A stretch of DNA of 19,561 nucleotides from Bacteroides fragilis (lineage in GTDB: Bacteria; Bacillota; Clostridia; Lachnospirales; Lachnospiraceae): contig JAMPFK010000039.1 of assembly GCA_023664485.1 (NCBI GenBank), positions 1 to 19,561 of the forward strand. Reading direction: 5' to 3'. Of the stretch, positions 1 to 6,512 are shown piece by piece. The translations under genes were made by a program, and so were the position numbers. Below the pieces are notes generated by a model. That model did not search any database. It had not been told where the DNA came from and saw only the letters and a list, made by a program, of their open reading frames with translations. Within the stretch, counting starts at the first letter, position 1. Every line of letters begins with the position of its first letter.

Positions 1-277
1 ATAACAACTACCGGACGCCTTATCAGGCAAGGGCAGCATCGTAAAAAAGAAACCGATATTTTTTAGCCACAAGTGTTACAAAAATGCTTGACCACTACAA
101 TTTATAGGGGTGTTCCGCCACTCTCTACTCAGCTTAATTGACGTGATAACATGGTGCTGACGCCATGTAGAAAAGACTGGACTTATATTATGGGTTATAA
201 TTTCAGAAAAATTTTGTATGCTCATGTGAATGAAAAATTATAATCTGGCTGCAAATATTTGATTTAGGGAGGAAGAT
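1..277. other. AT-rich left edge, possible transposase tail
   Basis: No complete gene is seen here. From base 3 the plus strand reads NNYRTPYQARAAS and then a stop at 42-44. This vaguely resembles the C-terminal end of an IS transposase (the NNYR run is common near the end of IS3-type integrase cores), but 13 residues are too few to be sure. Downstream, 72-105 is an AT-rich stretch without a clear terminal inverted repeat. A TATAAT at 196-201 could be the -10 box for the GNAT gene at 278, but no convincing -35 lies 16-18 bases upstream of it. Confidence 0.25.
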
Positions 278-742
278 ATGGAATATATAACGGCTGCCGC
301 CTGCATGGGAGATGCGATTTATGATATTCTACATACAACAATTAAAACAATATATCGCTGCTACTACCCCGCAGAAGTGGTAGATTTCTTTTGCAGACAC
401 CACAGTAAAGATCATGTTTTAGAGGGAATTGCTTCTGGAAATATGGGGGTATTGATGGAAAATGATGTGATTGTTGGAACGGGATGCTATGATGGAAATC
501 ATATTACCGGAGTGTATGTGTTGCCGGATTTCCAGAATCGAGGCTGCGGTTCTTATATTATGAATTGTCTGGAAACAGAAATTGCAAAAGGATATGATAC
601 AGCAGTTTTGGACGCCTCGCTTTCAGCGGTATTTATATATGAACACAGAGGTTATAAAACAGTAGGACATGGAATTTATGAATTAGAAAATAACGTAAAA
701 CTGGTTTATGAAGTTATGGAGAAAAGATTGAAAGCTGACTGA
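278..742 (+). CDS. GNAT-family N-acetyltransferase
   Basis: This is a 154-residue cytoplasmic protein of the GNAT fold, expected to move an acetyl group from acetyl-CoA to an unknown amine. The acetyl-CoA loop is visible as VYVLPDFQNRGCGSYIM around residues 79-95, where Q-N-R-G-C-G fits the Q/R-x-x-G-x-G/A signature. Near the C-terminus, IYEHRGYKTVG fits the usual 'F/Y-x-x-x-G-Y/F' segment. The start is supported by AGGGAGG at 266-272, 5 bases before the ATG. A second GNAT gene begins 29 bases downstream, so the two are probably co-transcribed. The codons are AT-richer than in genes right of 1675, which suggests acquisition. The substrate cannot be told from sequence. Confidence 0.88.
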   Translation: MEYITAAACMGDAIYDILHTTIKTIYRCYYPAEVVDFFCRHHSKDHVLEGIASGNMGVLMENDVIVGTGCYDGNHITGVYVLPDFQNRGCGSYIMNCLETEIAKGYDTAVLDASLSAVFIYEHRGYKTVGHGIYELENNVKLVYEVMEKRLKAD

Positions 743-771
743 TAAGGAAGGCTATTTGAGGTAGAAGAACA

Positions 772-1284
772 ATGATCTGTAAAATAAGAAAATGGAAGTT
801 GTCAGACGCAGTGGATTTAGCAGCAGCTATTTCCAACAAAAAGGTACAGAATAATCTTCGGGACGGATTGCCTTACCCTTATACAGAGCAAGACGGGGAG
901 AGTTATATTTCTGATATGCTTTCTGCAAATGAAGATGAAACTTTTGCATTTGCTATTACAGCAGATAACAAGGTGATTGGCAGTATTGGAGTCTTCCGAC
1001 AGGAGAACATACACAGGCAGACTGCTGAATTGGGATATTATATTTCGGAAGAATATTGGGGTAAGGGAATTATGACAGAAGCTGTAAAGCAAATTTGTGA
1101 GTATGTCTTTAGTAAGAGTGATATTATTCGTATTTATGCAGAGCCATTTGCATATAATATTGCTTCTTGCCGAGTGCTTGAAAAAGCAGGATTTGAATAT
1201 GAGGGGACATTACGAAACAATGCTGTTAAGAATGGTAAAGTTATTGATATGAAGATGTATTCTTTATTAAAGGCAGAGATATAA
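772..1284 (+). CDS. RimJ/RimL-type GNAT N-acetyltransferase
   Basis: This is a 170-residue protein of the RimJ/RimL subgroup of GNAT enzymes, which acetylate protein N-termini or small amines. The hallmark run is AELGYYISEEYWGKGIMTEA (about residues 84-103), followed by ASCRVLEKAGFEYEGTLRN (about 126-144), the standard C-terminal 'N-x-x-S-x-x-V-L-E-K-x-G-F' region. The ribosome site is GAGGTAGA about 9 bases before the ATG, weaker than for the upstream gene. It follows the other GNAT gene by 29 bases and is equally AT-rich. Its last codons overlap an opposite-strand gene remnant that ends at 1267. The substrate is unknown. Confidence 0.9.
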   Translation: MICKIRKWKLSDAVDLAAAISNKKVQNNLRDGLPYPYTEQDGESYISDMLSANEDETFAFAITADNKVIGSIGVFRQENIHRQTAELGYYISEEYWGKGIMTEAVKQICEYVFSKSDIIRIYAEPFAYNIASCRVLEKAGFEYEGTLRNNAVKNGKVIDMKMYSLLKAEI

Positions 1285-1446
1285 TATTTCCTTGTTGTCT
1301 GTGTGGACATTCTTAATTTTTTGCGAATAAACATACATAGGAACGACATTCTCACAAACTGCTATAATAGCTTCCGGATGACCTGGAACATTTCCCCAAT
1401 TCATTATTATTGCCTGTTCGCCAGGATCTTTTTCGAATGTGAGCTT
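1267..1446 (-). pseudogene. Truncated gene remnant, C-terminal fragment
   Basis: On the minus strand an open frame of 59 codons runs from 1446 down to a TAA at 1269-1267. It has no start codon with a ribosome site, and an in-frame stop lies just upstream (1447-1449). The translation looks strongly protein-like, for example IIMNWGNVPGHPEAIIAV and VVPMYVYSQKI, and is unlike a random shadow frame. I do not recognise the family. The fragment overlaps the last 18 bases of the GNAT gene at 772-1284 and stops abruptly near 1447, where base composition changes and the hairpin array begins. The simplest reading is the C-terminal leftover of a gene cut by a rearrangement. Confidence 0.5.
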
Positions 1447-1514
1447 TTATAGTGGGAAGCTGGAGCTGTGGGCTGAATGGAAAAATGGGATGATACGAAA
1501 AGCGGGAGGCCGTA

Positions 1515-1656
1515 GATTGAAAAATAAGCCTGATAGCTTATTTTTCAATCGGCTATTTGTTTCCGAGCGAAAACAAATAGCCCTGATGGCAGACGGGAGA
1601 ATCGCAATACTGCAAGCAGTAAGCGAATTTCTCGTCGCCTCTTCGCGACAAGTCGC
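1515..1656. repeat. Array of consecutive hairpins (palindromic element)
   Basis: Inverted repeats lie end to end. The first is a perfect 15-bp stem, GATTGAAAAATAAGC (1515-1529) with its complement at 1536-1550 and a 6-base loop. The second begins at the next base: a perfect 12-bp stem, GGCTATTTGTTT (1551-1562) with 1571-1582. The third spans 1592-1636 and is broken by small bulges, with a TACTGC/GCAGTA apex at 1608-1621. In the fourth, GCGAC at 1645-1649 can pair with GTCGC at 1634-1638 or at 1652-1656. The last pairing ends 18 bases before the Nudix start codon. The array could be a mobile palindromic repeat, a terminator set, or a structured 5' leader. No T-run follows the stems. Confidence 0.7.
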
Positions 1657-1674
1657 TCAGAAATGGAGACTAAT

Positions 1675-2082
1675 ATGAAAGGAATACGGGTGGCGGCGGC
1701 TGTTATCTGCGACGATATGAGCGCTCCTTCCAGAATATTTGCAACCGCTAAGGGATATGGCGAGTTCAAGGGCCGATGGGAATTTCCTGGCGGCAAAATT
1801 GAAATGGGCGAATCGCCGGAAGATGCGCTTCACAGGGAGATCCGGGAAGAACTGGACACAGAAATCGAGGTCGGCGGCCTTATAGGCAAGATAGAATATG
1901 ATTACCCGGCGTTTCATCTTTCAATGGATTGTTTTTGGGCAAAAGTGCGGGAAGGCAGTCTGGTACTGAAAGAAGCCGAGGCCGCAAGATGGCTTGCTAA
2001 GAGCGAACTGTATGAGGTACAATGGCTCCCGGCGGATCTTTCGCTGATTGCGATGATAGAAAAGAAAATGCGAGAAAATTAA
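1675..2082 (+). CDS. Nudix hydrolase, MutT-like
   Basis: This is a 135-residue pyrophosphohydrolase of the Nudix family, the type that cleaves (d)NTPs or oxidised nucleotides and sanitises the pool. The Nudix box is clear: GKIEMGE, then SPEDALH, then REIREELDT, about residues 42-64. It fits G-x5-E-x7-R-E-U-x-E-E-x-G-U except that Asp replaces the last Gly. The metal-binding REIREE glutamates are intact. I start it at the ATG at 1675, because GGAG at 1665-1668 sits 6 bases upstream. An in-frame ATG at 1663 would place this ribosome site inside the gene. WEFPGGK and the C-terminal WLPADL are typical of the 130-residue MutT/NudG group. The hairpin array ends just before it. Confidence 0.9.
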   Translation: MKGIRVAAAVICDDMSAPSRIFATAKGYGEFKGRWEFPGGKIEMGESPEDALHREIREELDTEIEVGGLIGKIEYDYPAFHLSMDCFWAKVREGSLVLKEAEAARWLAKSELYEVQWLPADLSLIAMIEKKMREN

Positions 2083-2099
2083 TTTTGGGGTGGGAAAGT

Positions 2100-2333
2100 T
2101 TGTCGGACAGACTGTCCGGAAACTCTAAGCTTCGCCGGGAGGATCGGATTCGTTTATCACTGGGGATAGAGCAGAATTCGCTGAGTGTGGAGCAGATAAG
2201 TGATATGACTGCGGGGAAAAGGGTTTTTGGCACGCCGCAGGATATTAGTGCAGGAATTTTTCTGGCCTGGCTGAAAATGAGACGATGCAGGGAAAAGATT
2301 GATGTCGCAATAAATGTCGTAATAATGAGATAG
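2100..2333 (+). CDS. Doubtful small ORF
   Basis: This is an open frame of 77 codons from a TTG at 2100, with a G-rich stretch (GGGGTGGGA, 2086-2094) that could bind the ribosome. The frame stays open upstream to an ATG at 2022 inside the Nudix gene, but that start has no ribosome site. The translation is hydrophilic and basic (KLRREDRIRLSLG; KMRRCREKID) with no domain that I recognise. It fills the gap between the Nudix gene and the convergent YjbR gene. It may be a real small protein, the tail of a decayed gene, or chance. ATGAGAT at 2325-2331 and ATCTCAT at 2351-2357 could form a weak stem over the two converging stop codons. Confidence 0.25.
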   Translation: MSDRLSGNSKLRREDRIRLSLGIEQNSLSVEQISDMTAGKRVFGTPQDISAGIFLAWLKMRRCREKIDVAINVVIMR

Positions 2334-2340
2334 TCCCATC

Positions 2341-2697
2341 CTACCCCGTCATCTCATAACTGATATCGAGCAGGCGGTAGACCTCCTCATCGTCTGCTGC
2401 TCCGTTCAGGATAATTGTGAGCCAGTGCTTTTTGTTCATATGATAGGCCCGGGAAAAGCCCTCCTGCGATGATAAAGCGAGGACCATATCCGGCTCGCAT
2501 TTGACATTCAGAATATCGACGCGCCCGTCGCTCTTCAGTCCGACTTTACTGCCGGGGACGTCCATGATCAGCGCGTACCATTTCCGGTTCTTTTCATGCC
2601 GCAGTATCTCCGTAGCCGGATATTCCGGCCAAAGGTGTTCGGGTTTCGTGTTGTAGTTTTCATCGGCATATTGTAAAATATCCGCTCTTGTGACCAT
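2341..2697 (-). CDS. MmcQ/YjbR family protein
   Basis: This 118-residue cytoplasmic protein matches the YjbR/MmcQ (CyaY-like fold) family across its length. Visible family features are WPEYPATEILRHEKNRKWYALI near residues 23-44, DILNVKCEP near 61-69, and the very conserved AYHMNKKHWLTIIL near 84-97. Members are often annotated as DNA-binding proteins of unknown role, and I cannot narrow it further. The start has GGAGG (on the complement of 2704-2708) 6 bases upstream. It converges with the doubtful ORF ending at 2333. Its promoter probably lies in the inverted-repeat element just upstream, where TATAAT occurs on the minus strand at 2747-2742. Confidence 0.9.
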   Translation of the reverse strand: MVTRADILQYADENYNTKPEHLWPEYPATEILRHEKNRKWYALIMDVPGSKVGLKSDGRVDILNVKCEPDMVLALSSQEGFSRAYHMNKKHWLTIILNGAADDEEVYRLLDISYEMTG

Positions 2698-2740
2698 TTT
2701 CCGCCTCCGCCAGCATTGTGTTGAACTGTTACGATGCCTG

Positions 2741-2837
2741 TATTATAGTAAACGACATAACAAACTGCTCTTTCCGGCTCTTGCAAAAGCCATATACAAG
2801 TCCGAAAAGGCAATTTCTAATGTCGTTTACTATAGTA
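2741..2837. mobile_element. MITE-like inverted-repeat element
   Basis: TATAGTAAACGACAT at 2744-2758 recurs as its exact reverse complement at 2820-2834. The similarity continues inward imperfectly for roughly 10 more bases (CATAACAAACTGC against the complement of GGCAATTTCTAATG), so the terminal repeats are about 25 bp on a unit of about 97 bp. Both ends abut TA/TATA, the target dinucleotide used by IS630/Tc1-mariner elements. There is no transposase, so if mobile it is a miniature, non-autonomous element. Each end, read outward, contains a -10-like box (TATAAT at the left, TATAGT at the right), so it could feed transcription into both the YjbR gene and the exporter unit. Operators for a shared regulator are an alternative. 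Confidence 0.5.
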
Positions 2838-2891
2838 TACACTGATTTCCCTGTTTCGCATAGCCTGTTTGTGGAAAAGATGCAAAGAATA

Positions 2892-2900
2892 TGTTATACT
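2892..2900 (+). promoter_or_regulatory. Extended -10 promoter for exporter unit
   Basis: TGTTATACT at 2892-2900 is an extended -10 element (TG-N-TATACT). No good -35 box lies 16-18 bases upstream; the nearest is TTGTGG at 2869, 20 bases away, as expected when the extended -10 carries the promoter. Transcription would start near 2907 and first reach the leader ORF at 2951. Confidence 0.45.
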
Positions 2901-2950
2901 GATTTCACATAGTAATTTTTACAGACATGTGCGATTGTGAGGTGAAGGCT

Positions 2951-3031
2951 ATGCTGTGCCATATGCAGATCGATTTGAGCGGCGGACTCTGTACAAAGTC
3001 TGATGACAGGGCAAAGTTTGTACAGAGGTAA
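2951..3031 (+). CDS. Possible leader peptide (26 codons)
   Basis: A 26-codon ORF starts at ATG 2951 and ends at TAA 3029-3031. It has an excellent ribosome site, GAGGTG at 2939-2944, 6 bases before the ATG. The peptide begins MLCHMQIDLSGG and ends AKFVQR; it has no signal peptide or known domain. Codons 13-26 overlap both arms of a perfect 11-bp inverted repeat, so translation would open that stem. It ends 77 bases before the exporter gene. This is the layout of leader-peptide attenuation known for erm and mef/msr resistance genes. The peptide itself does not match a leader I know, so the role is inferred from position. Confidence 0.45.
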   Translation: MLCHMQIDLSGGLCTKSDDRAKFVQR

Positions 3032-3061
3032 AAAGAATTGTCCGGCATTGGATTTTGTACA
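2987..3061 (+). promoter_or_regulatory. Candidate attenuator with alternative stems
   Basis: CTCTGTACAAA (2987-2997) pairs perfectly with TTTGTACAGAG (3017-3027) across a 19-base loop. A third copy of the arm, TTTGTACA at 3054-3061, can pair with the same 5' arm (TGTACAAA, 2990-2997). The two stems are therefore mutually exclusive. The first lies inside the leader ORF and the second closes over its stop codon. A DNA operator is the other reading, since TGTACA is itself palindromic and occurs three times. Confidence 0.5.
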
Positions 3062-3108
3062 CACTTATTTTTTATTGAGAAAATACAGAATAGAGTGGAG
3101 AAAATTCA

Positions 3109-4389
3109 ATGGAAAATTTTAAAAGGTATATTATTTTATGGTTGAGCCAATGTGTATCACAGCTCGGAAGTTCCATGACTTCCTTTGCGCTCGTGTTGTG
3201 GGCCTATGAACAGAGCCGCTCGGCATTATCGGTCTCGTTGTTGTCCTTTTGCAATTATGTGCCCTATATCCTGGTCAGCATGTTCGCAGGCGCTTTCGTA
3301 GACACGCACAGGAAAAAGACGGTCATGCTCGCTGCGGACAGCGTTGCGGCGGCTGGTTCGATAACTGTTCTGCTGCTTTTGGCAGGCGGGCATCTGGAAG
3401 TCTGGAATATCTATATCATCAATGCGGTAATCGGTATCACGACGGCATTCCAACAGCCGGCATCGGCGGTCGCGGTGGGAAGACTCGTGCCGGAGGATAA
3501 GTTATCGAACGTCAGCGGAATGAATTCCTTTTCCAGCAGCCTGATCGTTGTGTTCAGTCCTATGCTGGCGGCGGTATTCTTTGCGGCTGGCGGGCTTTCC
3601 CTGATTCTGGCGGTTGATCTGACGACTTTTATCCTGGCGTTCTGCGTGTTGCTGTTCTTTATCCGGATACCGGACCGGTTCGGGAAAAAGGATTATCGGT
3701 CGCCGTTTGCGGGGATCGCGGAAGGATTTCGCTTTCTGCAGAAAGAAAAAGGGATTTTTTATATCATGCTTACGATGGCGCTGATCAATTTCTTTTCCCG
3801 GCTGACATATGAAAATATTTTGTCGCCGATGATACTGGCAAGGAGCGGGGGCAGCGGTATGGCGCTTGGAACGGTGAACGCCTTTATGGGAATCGGCGGC
3901 ATTATCGGCGGCGTCATCGTGTCGTTCAAAAAGGAAAGCAAAAATAAGGCGGGCGCGATTTATCGTTCGGCAGCACTGTCCTTTTTGTTCGGGGATCTGC
4001 TCATGGCGGCGGGCCGGAATGTAATCTGGTGGTCGATAGCGGCGATGGCGGCCAGCATTCCGATTCCCTTCATTATGGCCGGCCAGAATACGATTTTATA
4101 TAAAAAGGTGCCGGAAGAAATGCAGGGACGGGTATTTGCGGTGCGGAATGCAGTGCAGTACAGTACGATCCCCGCAGGAATCCTTATGGGCGGCTATCTG
4201 GCGGATTATGTGTTCGAGCCGTTCATGGGCGCGGAGACAAAGCTGGCGGTGCTGTTAGGGCAGATCGTAGGGAAAGGAAGCGGAAGCGGCATGGCGGCGA
4301 TGTTTTTGTGCACGGGCATCTGCGGATCTGCGGTCAGCATTTTGTCCTGCTTTAACCGCGAGATCCGGAAGCTGGACAGCGTATGCTGA
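3109..4389 (+). CDS. MFS exporter, DHA3 (Mef-like) drug efflux family
   Basis: This 426-residue inner-membrane protein has about 12 hydrophobic segments and is a proton-driven major facilitator of the DHA3 type, the group that holds macrolide pumps Mef(A)/Mef(E). N-terminal features are LWLSQCVSQLGSSMTSFAL (about 10-28, first helix) and the loop 2-3 motif A, GAFVDTHRKK (61-70), with the expected Asp and basic residues. The middle of the protein has AFQQPASAVAVGRLVPEDKL, a family signature before helix 5. The ribosome site is GGAG at 3097-3100, 8 bases before the ATG. It heads a unit with an esterase and an acetyltransferase. The upstream leader ORF and hairpins suggest drug-induced attenuation. 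The substrate is not determined; efflux of a hydrophobic drug is the family inference. Confidence 0.9.
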   Translation: MENFKRYIILWLSQCVSQLGSSMTSFALVLWAYEQSRSALSVSLLSFCNYVPYILVSMFAGAFVDTHRKKTVMLAADSVAAAGSITVLLLLAGGHLEVWNIYIINAVIGITTAFQQPASAVAVGRLVPEDKLSNVSGMNSFSSSLIVVFSPMLAAVFFAAGGLSLILAVDLTTFILAFCVLLFFIRIPDRFGKKDYRSPFAGIAEGFRFLQKEKGIFYIMLTMALINFFSRLTYENILSPMILARSGGSGMALGTVNAFMGIGGIIGGVIVSFKKESKNKAGAIYRSAALSFLFGDLLMAAGRNVIWWSIAAMAASIPIPFIMAGQNTILYKKVPEEMQGRVFAVRNAVQYSTIPAGILMGGYLADYVFEPFMGAETKLAVLLGQIVGKGSGSGMAAMFLCTGICGSAVSILSCFNREIRKLDSVC

Positions 4390-4439
4390 AAACATATTGC
4401 ACAGGGTATAACAGGAAAGAAAGGCGAGGGTGGTAAAGT

Positions 4440-5999
4440 ATGGAAAAGATATTTCAATATGACGAGGTCCCGGTGCTGGAGACGACATCCGGGAAGCTCA
4501 AGGGGTATTTTTATGACGGAGAATATATTTTCAAAGGGATTCCGTATGCGCAGGCCAAACGGTTCCAAATGCCGTCGGAGGCGAAGTGGGAAGGTGTAAA
4601 AGACGCGGCTTCTTATGGGTTCGTATGTCCGCTTATGAATCAGGAGACGCCAAACGGGGAGCTGCTGGTCCCGCACCGTTACTGGCCTCAGGATGAACAC
4701 TGTCAGAATCTGAATATCTGGACAAAAGCATTGGATGAAAAAGCGGGGAAGCCGGTAGTTGTATGGCTTCACGGCGGCGGCTATTATGCTGGCTCCGCCA
4801 TCGAGCATATCGCTTATGACGGTTTTCAGATGTGTATGCAGGGAGATGTAGTTGTGGTATCCGTGAATCATCGATTGAACATTCTCGGTTATCTGGATTT
4901 ATCGCCTTTCGGAGAAAAATACGCAAACTCTGGAAACGCGGGACATGCGGATATGGTGGCGGCTTTGCAGTGGATACGGAAAAATATCGCTTTGTTCGGC
5001 GGAGATCCTGATAATGTGACGATTTTCGGACAGTCCGGCGGCGGTATGAAAGTTGCCGATTTGATGCAGATCGAGGAAGCGGACGGCCTTTTCCATAAGG
5101 GATTTATTATGAGCGGCGTCAGCAGCGACGGACTCTTATCATCCGCGAAAGGGGATGGCCGTGAAATCGTGGGCGCGATGCTGCGGGAGCTGAATATCGA
5201 TGAGAGCGAGATCGAAAAACTGGAGACCATACCTTATTACGAACTGGCAAAGACTTATACGAAGGTCAGTCCGGCGATTGCGGCAAAAGGCGGTTATGTG
5301 GGAACGGTTCCGCTCGTAAACGATTATTATAAAGGATATCCGCTGGGCTATGGCCTGCGCGGATGCGCTGCACGGATTCCTGTATTGATCGGCACCGTAT
5401 TCGGAGAATTTTCTTTTGCTCCGGCGATGTTCAATAAGCTGGAGCTGACCGAAAAGGAAATGGAAGAGATCATCGCCGGAGTTTATGGAGAACGCACGAA
5501 AGAGCTGATGCAGGCATTTGCACAGACCTATCCGGGGAAAAATCCGGCGGATCTGTTATCTGTTGACCGGGCGATGCGCCAGCCTTCCAAAAAGCTCGCG
5601 AAACTCCTGGCTGAGAGCGGAAACGATAACGTTTATCTGTATGATTTTACCCTGGAGTTTCCGTTCATGCACAACAAGATCGCATGGCACTGTGCGGATA
5701 TCCCGTTCTTTTTCCACAATACGGATAAGGTGGAAATCTGCGGGATGCCGGGCGTGAGCGAGAAACTGGAAGAGCAGATGTTCGGAGCTTTTATGGCCTT
5801 TGCCAGAACCGGAGATCCAAACTGCGGACAGCTGCCCGAATGGCCTGCGGTGACCGCGGTAAAAGAGCCGACGATGATTTTTGACAGAGAGTGCGAAGTG
5901 CGGATGAATTTCGATGATGCGTTGTATGAGCTGATCGACAGCGTCCTTCCGCCTTTCAATATGGAAGAGATGACGAAGGATCAGGATGTGCAGCACTGA
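4440..5999 (+). CDS. Type-B carboxylesterase
   Basis: This 519-residue alpha/beta-hydrolase of the carboxylesterase/cholinesterase family hydrolyses carboxyl esters; p-nitrobenzyl esterases are bacterial relatives. The catalytic parts are all present. HGGG at 111-114 forms the oxyanion hole, Ser199 sits in FGQSGGG as nucleophile, Glu323 is in GTVFGEFSF, and His417 is in AWHCADIPFFF. DEHCQNLNIW (85-94) is the family's second signature. There is no signal peptide, so it is cytoplasmic. A G-rich ribosome site, GAGGGTGG at 4426-4433, precedes the ATG. It follows the exporter by 50 bases with no terminator seen and precedes a GNAT gene, so all three are probably one transcript. Inactivating an ester-containing drug is an appealing but unproven role. 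Confidence 0.93.
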   Translation: MEKIFQYDEVPVLETTSGKLKGYFYDGEYIFKGIPYAQAKRFQMPSEAKWEGVKDAASYGFVCPLMNQETPNGELLVPHRYWPQDEHCQNLNIWTKALDEKAGKPVVVWLHGGGYYAGSAIEHIAYDGFQMCMQGDVVVVSVNHRLNILGYLDLSPFGEKYANSGNAGHADMVAALQWIRKNIALFGGDPDNVTIFGQSGGGMKVADLMQIEEADGLFHKGFIMSGVSSDGLLSSAKGDGREIVGAMLRELNIDESEIEKLETIPYYELAKTYTKVSPAIAAKGGYVGTVPLVNDYYKGYPLGYGLRGCAARIPVLIGTVFGEFSFAPAMFNKLELTEKEMEEIIAGVYGERTKELMQAFAQTYPGKNPADLLSVDRAMRQPSKKLAKLLAESGNDNVYLYDFTLEFPFMHNKIAWHCADIPFFFHNTDKVEICGMPGVSEKLEEQMFGAFMAFARTGDPNCGQLPEWPAVTAVKEPTMIFDRECEVRMNFDDALYELIDSVLPPFNMEEMTKDQDVQH

Positions 6000-6044
6000 T
6001 CCGCATCCGGGTGAGCGGGCCGGGCCAGGAATACAGATGCGGAT
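5999..6044 (+). other. Intergenic hairpin without T-run
   Basis: ATCCGCATC (5999-6007) pairs with GATGCGGAT (6036-6044) around a GC-rich 28-base loop, right at the esterase stop codon. No T-run follows, so it is not a standard terminator. It may stabilise or process the mRNA between the esterase and GNAT genes. Confidence 0.4.
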
Positions 6045-6077
6045 TCGCGGGCTGAAAAGAAAGGCAGGGTCATTGCT

Positions 6078-6512
6078 ATGATAAGAGAAATACGGGAAGC
6101 GGATTTGGACGGGCTGCTGACATTGTACCAGCAGCTCCACAATAACCCGGCGCCGGAAAAGACGCCGGAGCTTGCCGCATTGTGGAAACGGATTCTGAAA
6201 GATAAGGATCATCATATTATCGTTGCGGAGGAAGAGGGGAAAATCGTCTCTTCCTGCGTATGCGTCATCATTCCCAATCTCACGCATCATCAACAGCCTT
6301 ATGCTTTGGTGGAAAATGTGATTACGGATGAGCATTACAGAAAACGCGGGCTGGCGTCGGCCTGTCTGGATTATGCAGGAAAGCTCGCGGAGAAAGAGCA
6401 ATGTTATAAAATGATGCTCCTGACCGGCTCCAGGGAGGAAAGCACCCTGAATTTTTACAGACAGGCCGGCTATAACAGCGAGGATAAAACGGCGTTTATC
6501 CGTTGGTTATGA
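6078..6512 (+). CDS. GNAT-family N-acetyltransferase
   Basis: This 144-residue GNAT enzyme starts with the typical MIREIREADLDGLLTLYQQL. The acetyl-CoA site reads VENVITDEHYRKRGLASACL (about 77-96), with R-K-R-G-L-A fitting the Q/R-x-x-G-x-A loop. NFYRQAGYNSEDKTAFIRWL at the end is the usual motif-B tail of this subgroup, seen in small acetyltransferases of the aminoglycoside/streptothricin-like type, though I cannot assign a substrate. The ribosome site is AAAGGCAGGG at 6060-6069. It is the third gene after the exporter and esterase. Its last 6 bases overlap the end of the convergent SGNH esterase gene. Confidence 0.9.
   Translation: MIREIREADLDGLLTLYQQLHNNPAPEKTPELAALWKRILKDKDHHIIVAEEEGKIVSSCVCVIIPNLTHHQQPYALVENVITDEHYRKRGLASACLDYAGKLAEKEQCYKMMLLTGSREESTLNFYRQAGYNSEDKTAFIRWL

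Noticed and set aside
1515..1656. CRISPR array
   Set aside because: The units are inverted, unequal hairpins, not regularly spaced direct repeats, and no cas gene is present.
1439..1678. 79-codon plus-strand frame before the Nudix gene
   Set aside because: Its sequence is made largely by the hairpin array, and it runs into the Nudix start in another frame.
4206..4871. 221-codon minus-strand open frame
   Set aside because: Opposite the exporter end and esterase start; no ribosome site and no domain.
5556..6401. 281-codon open frame on the minus strand
   Set aside because: It is antisense to the esterase and GNAT genes, whose catalytic motifs are intact. Its translation is rich in Arg, His and Phe runs typical of a shadow frame.
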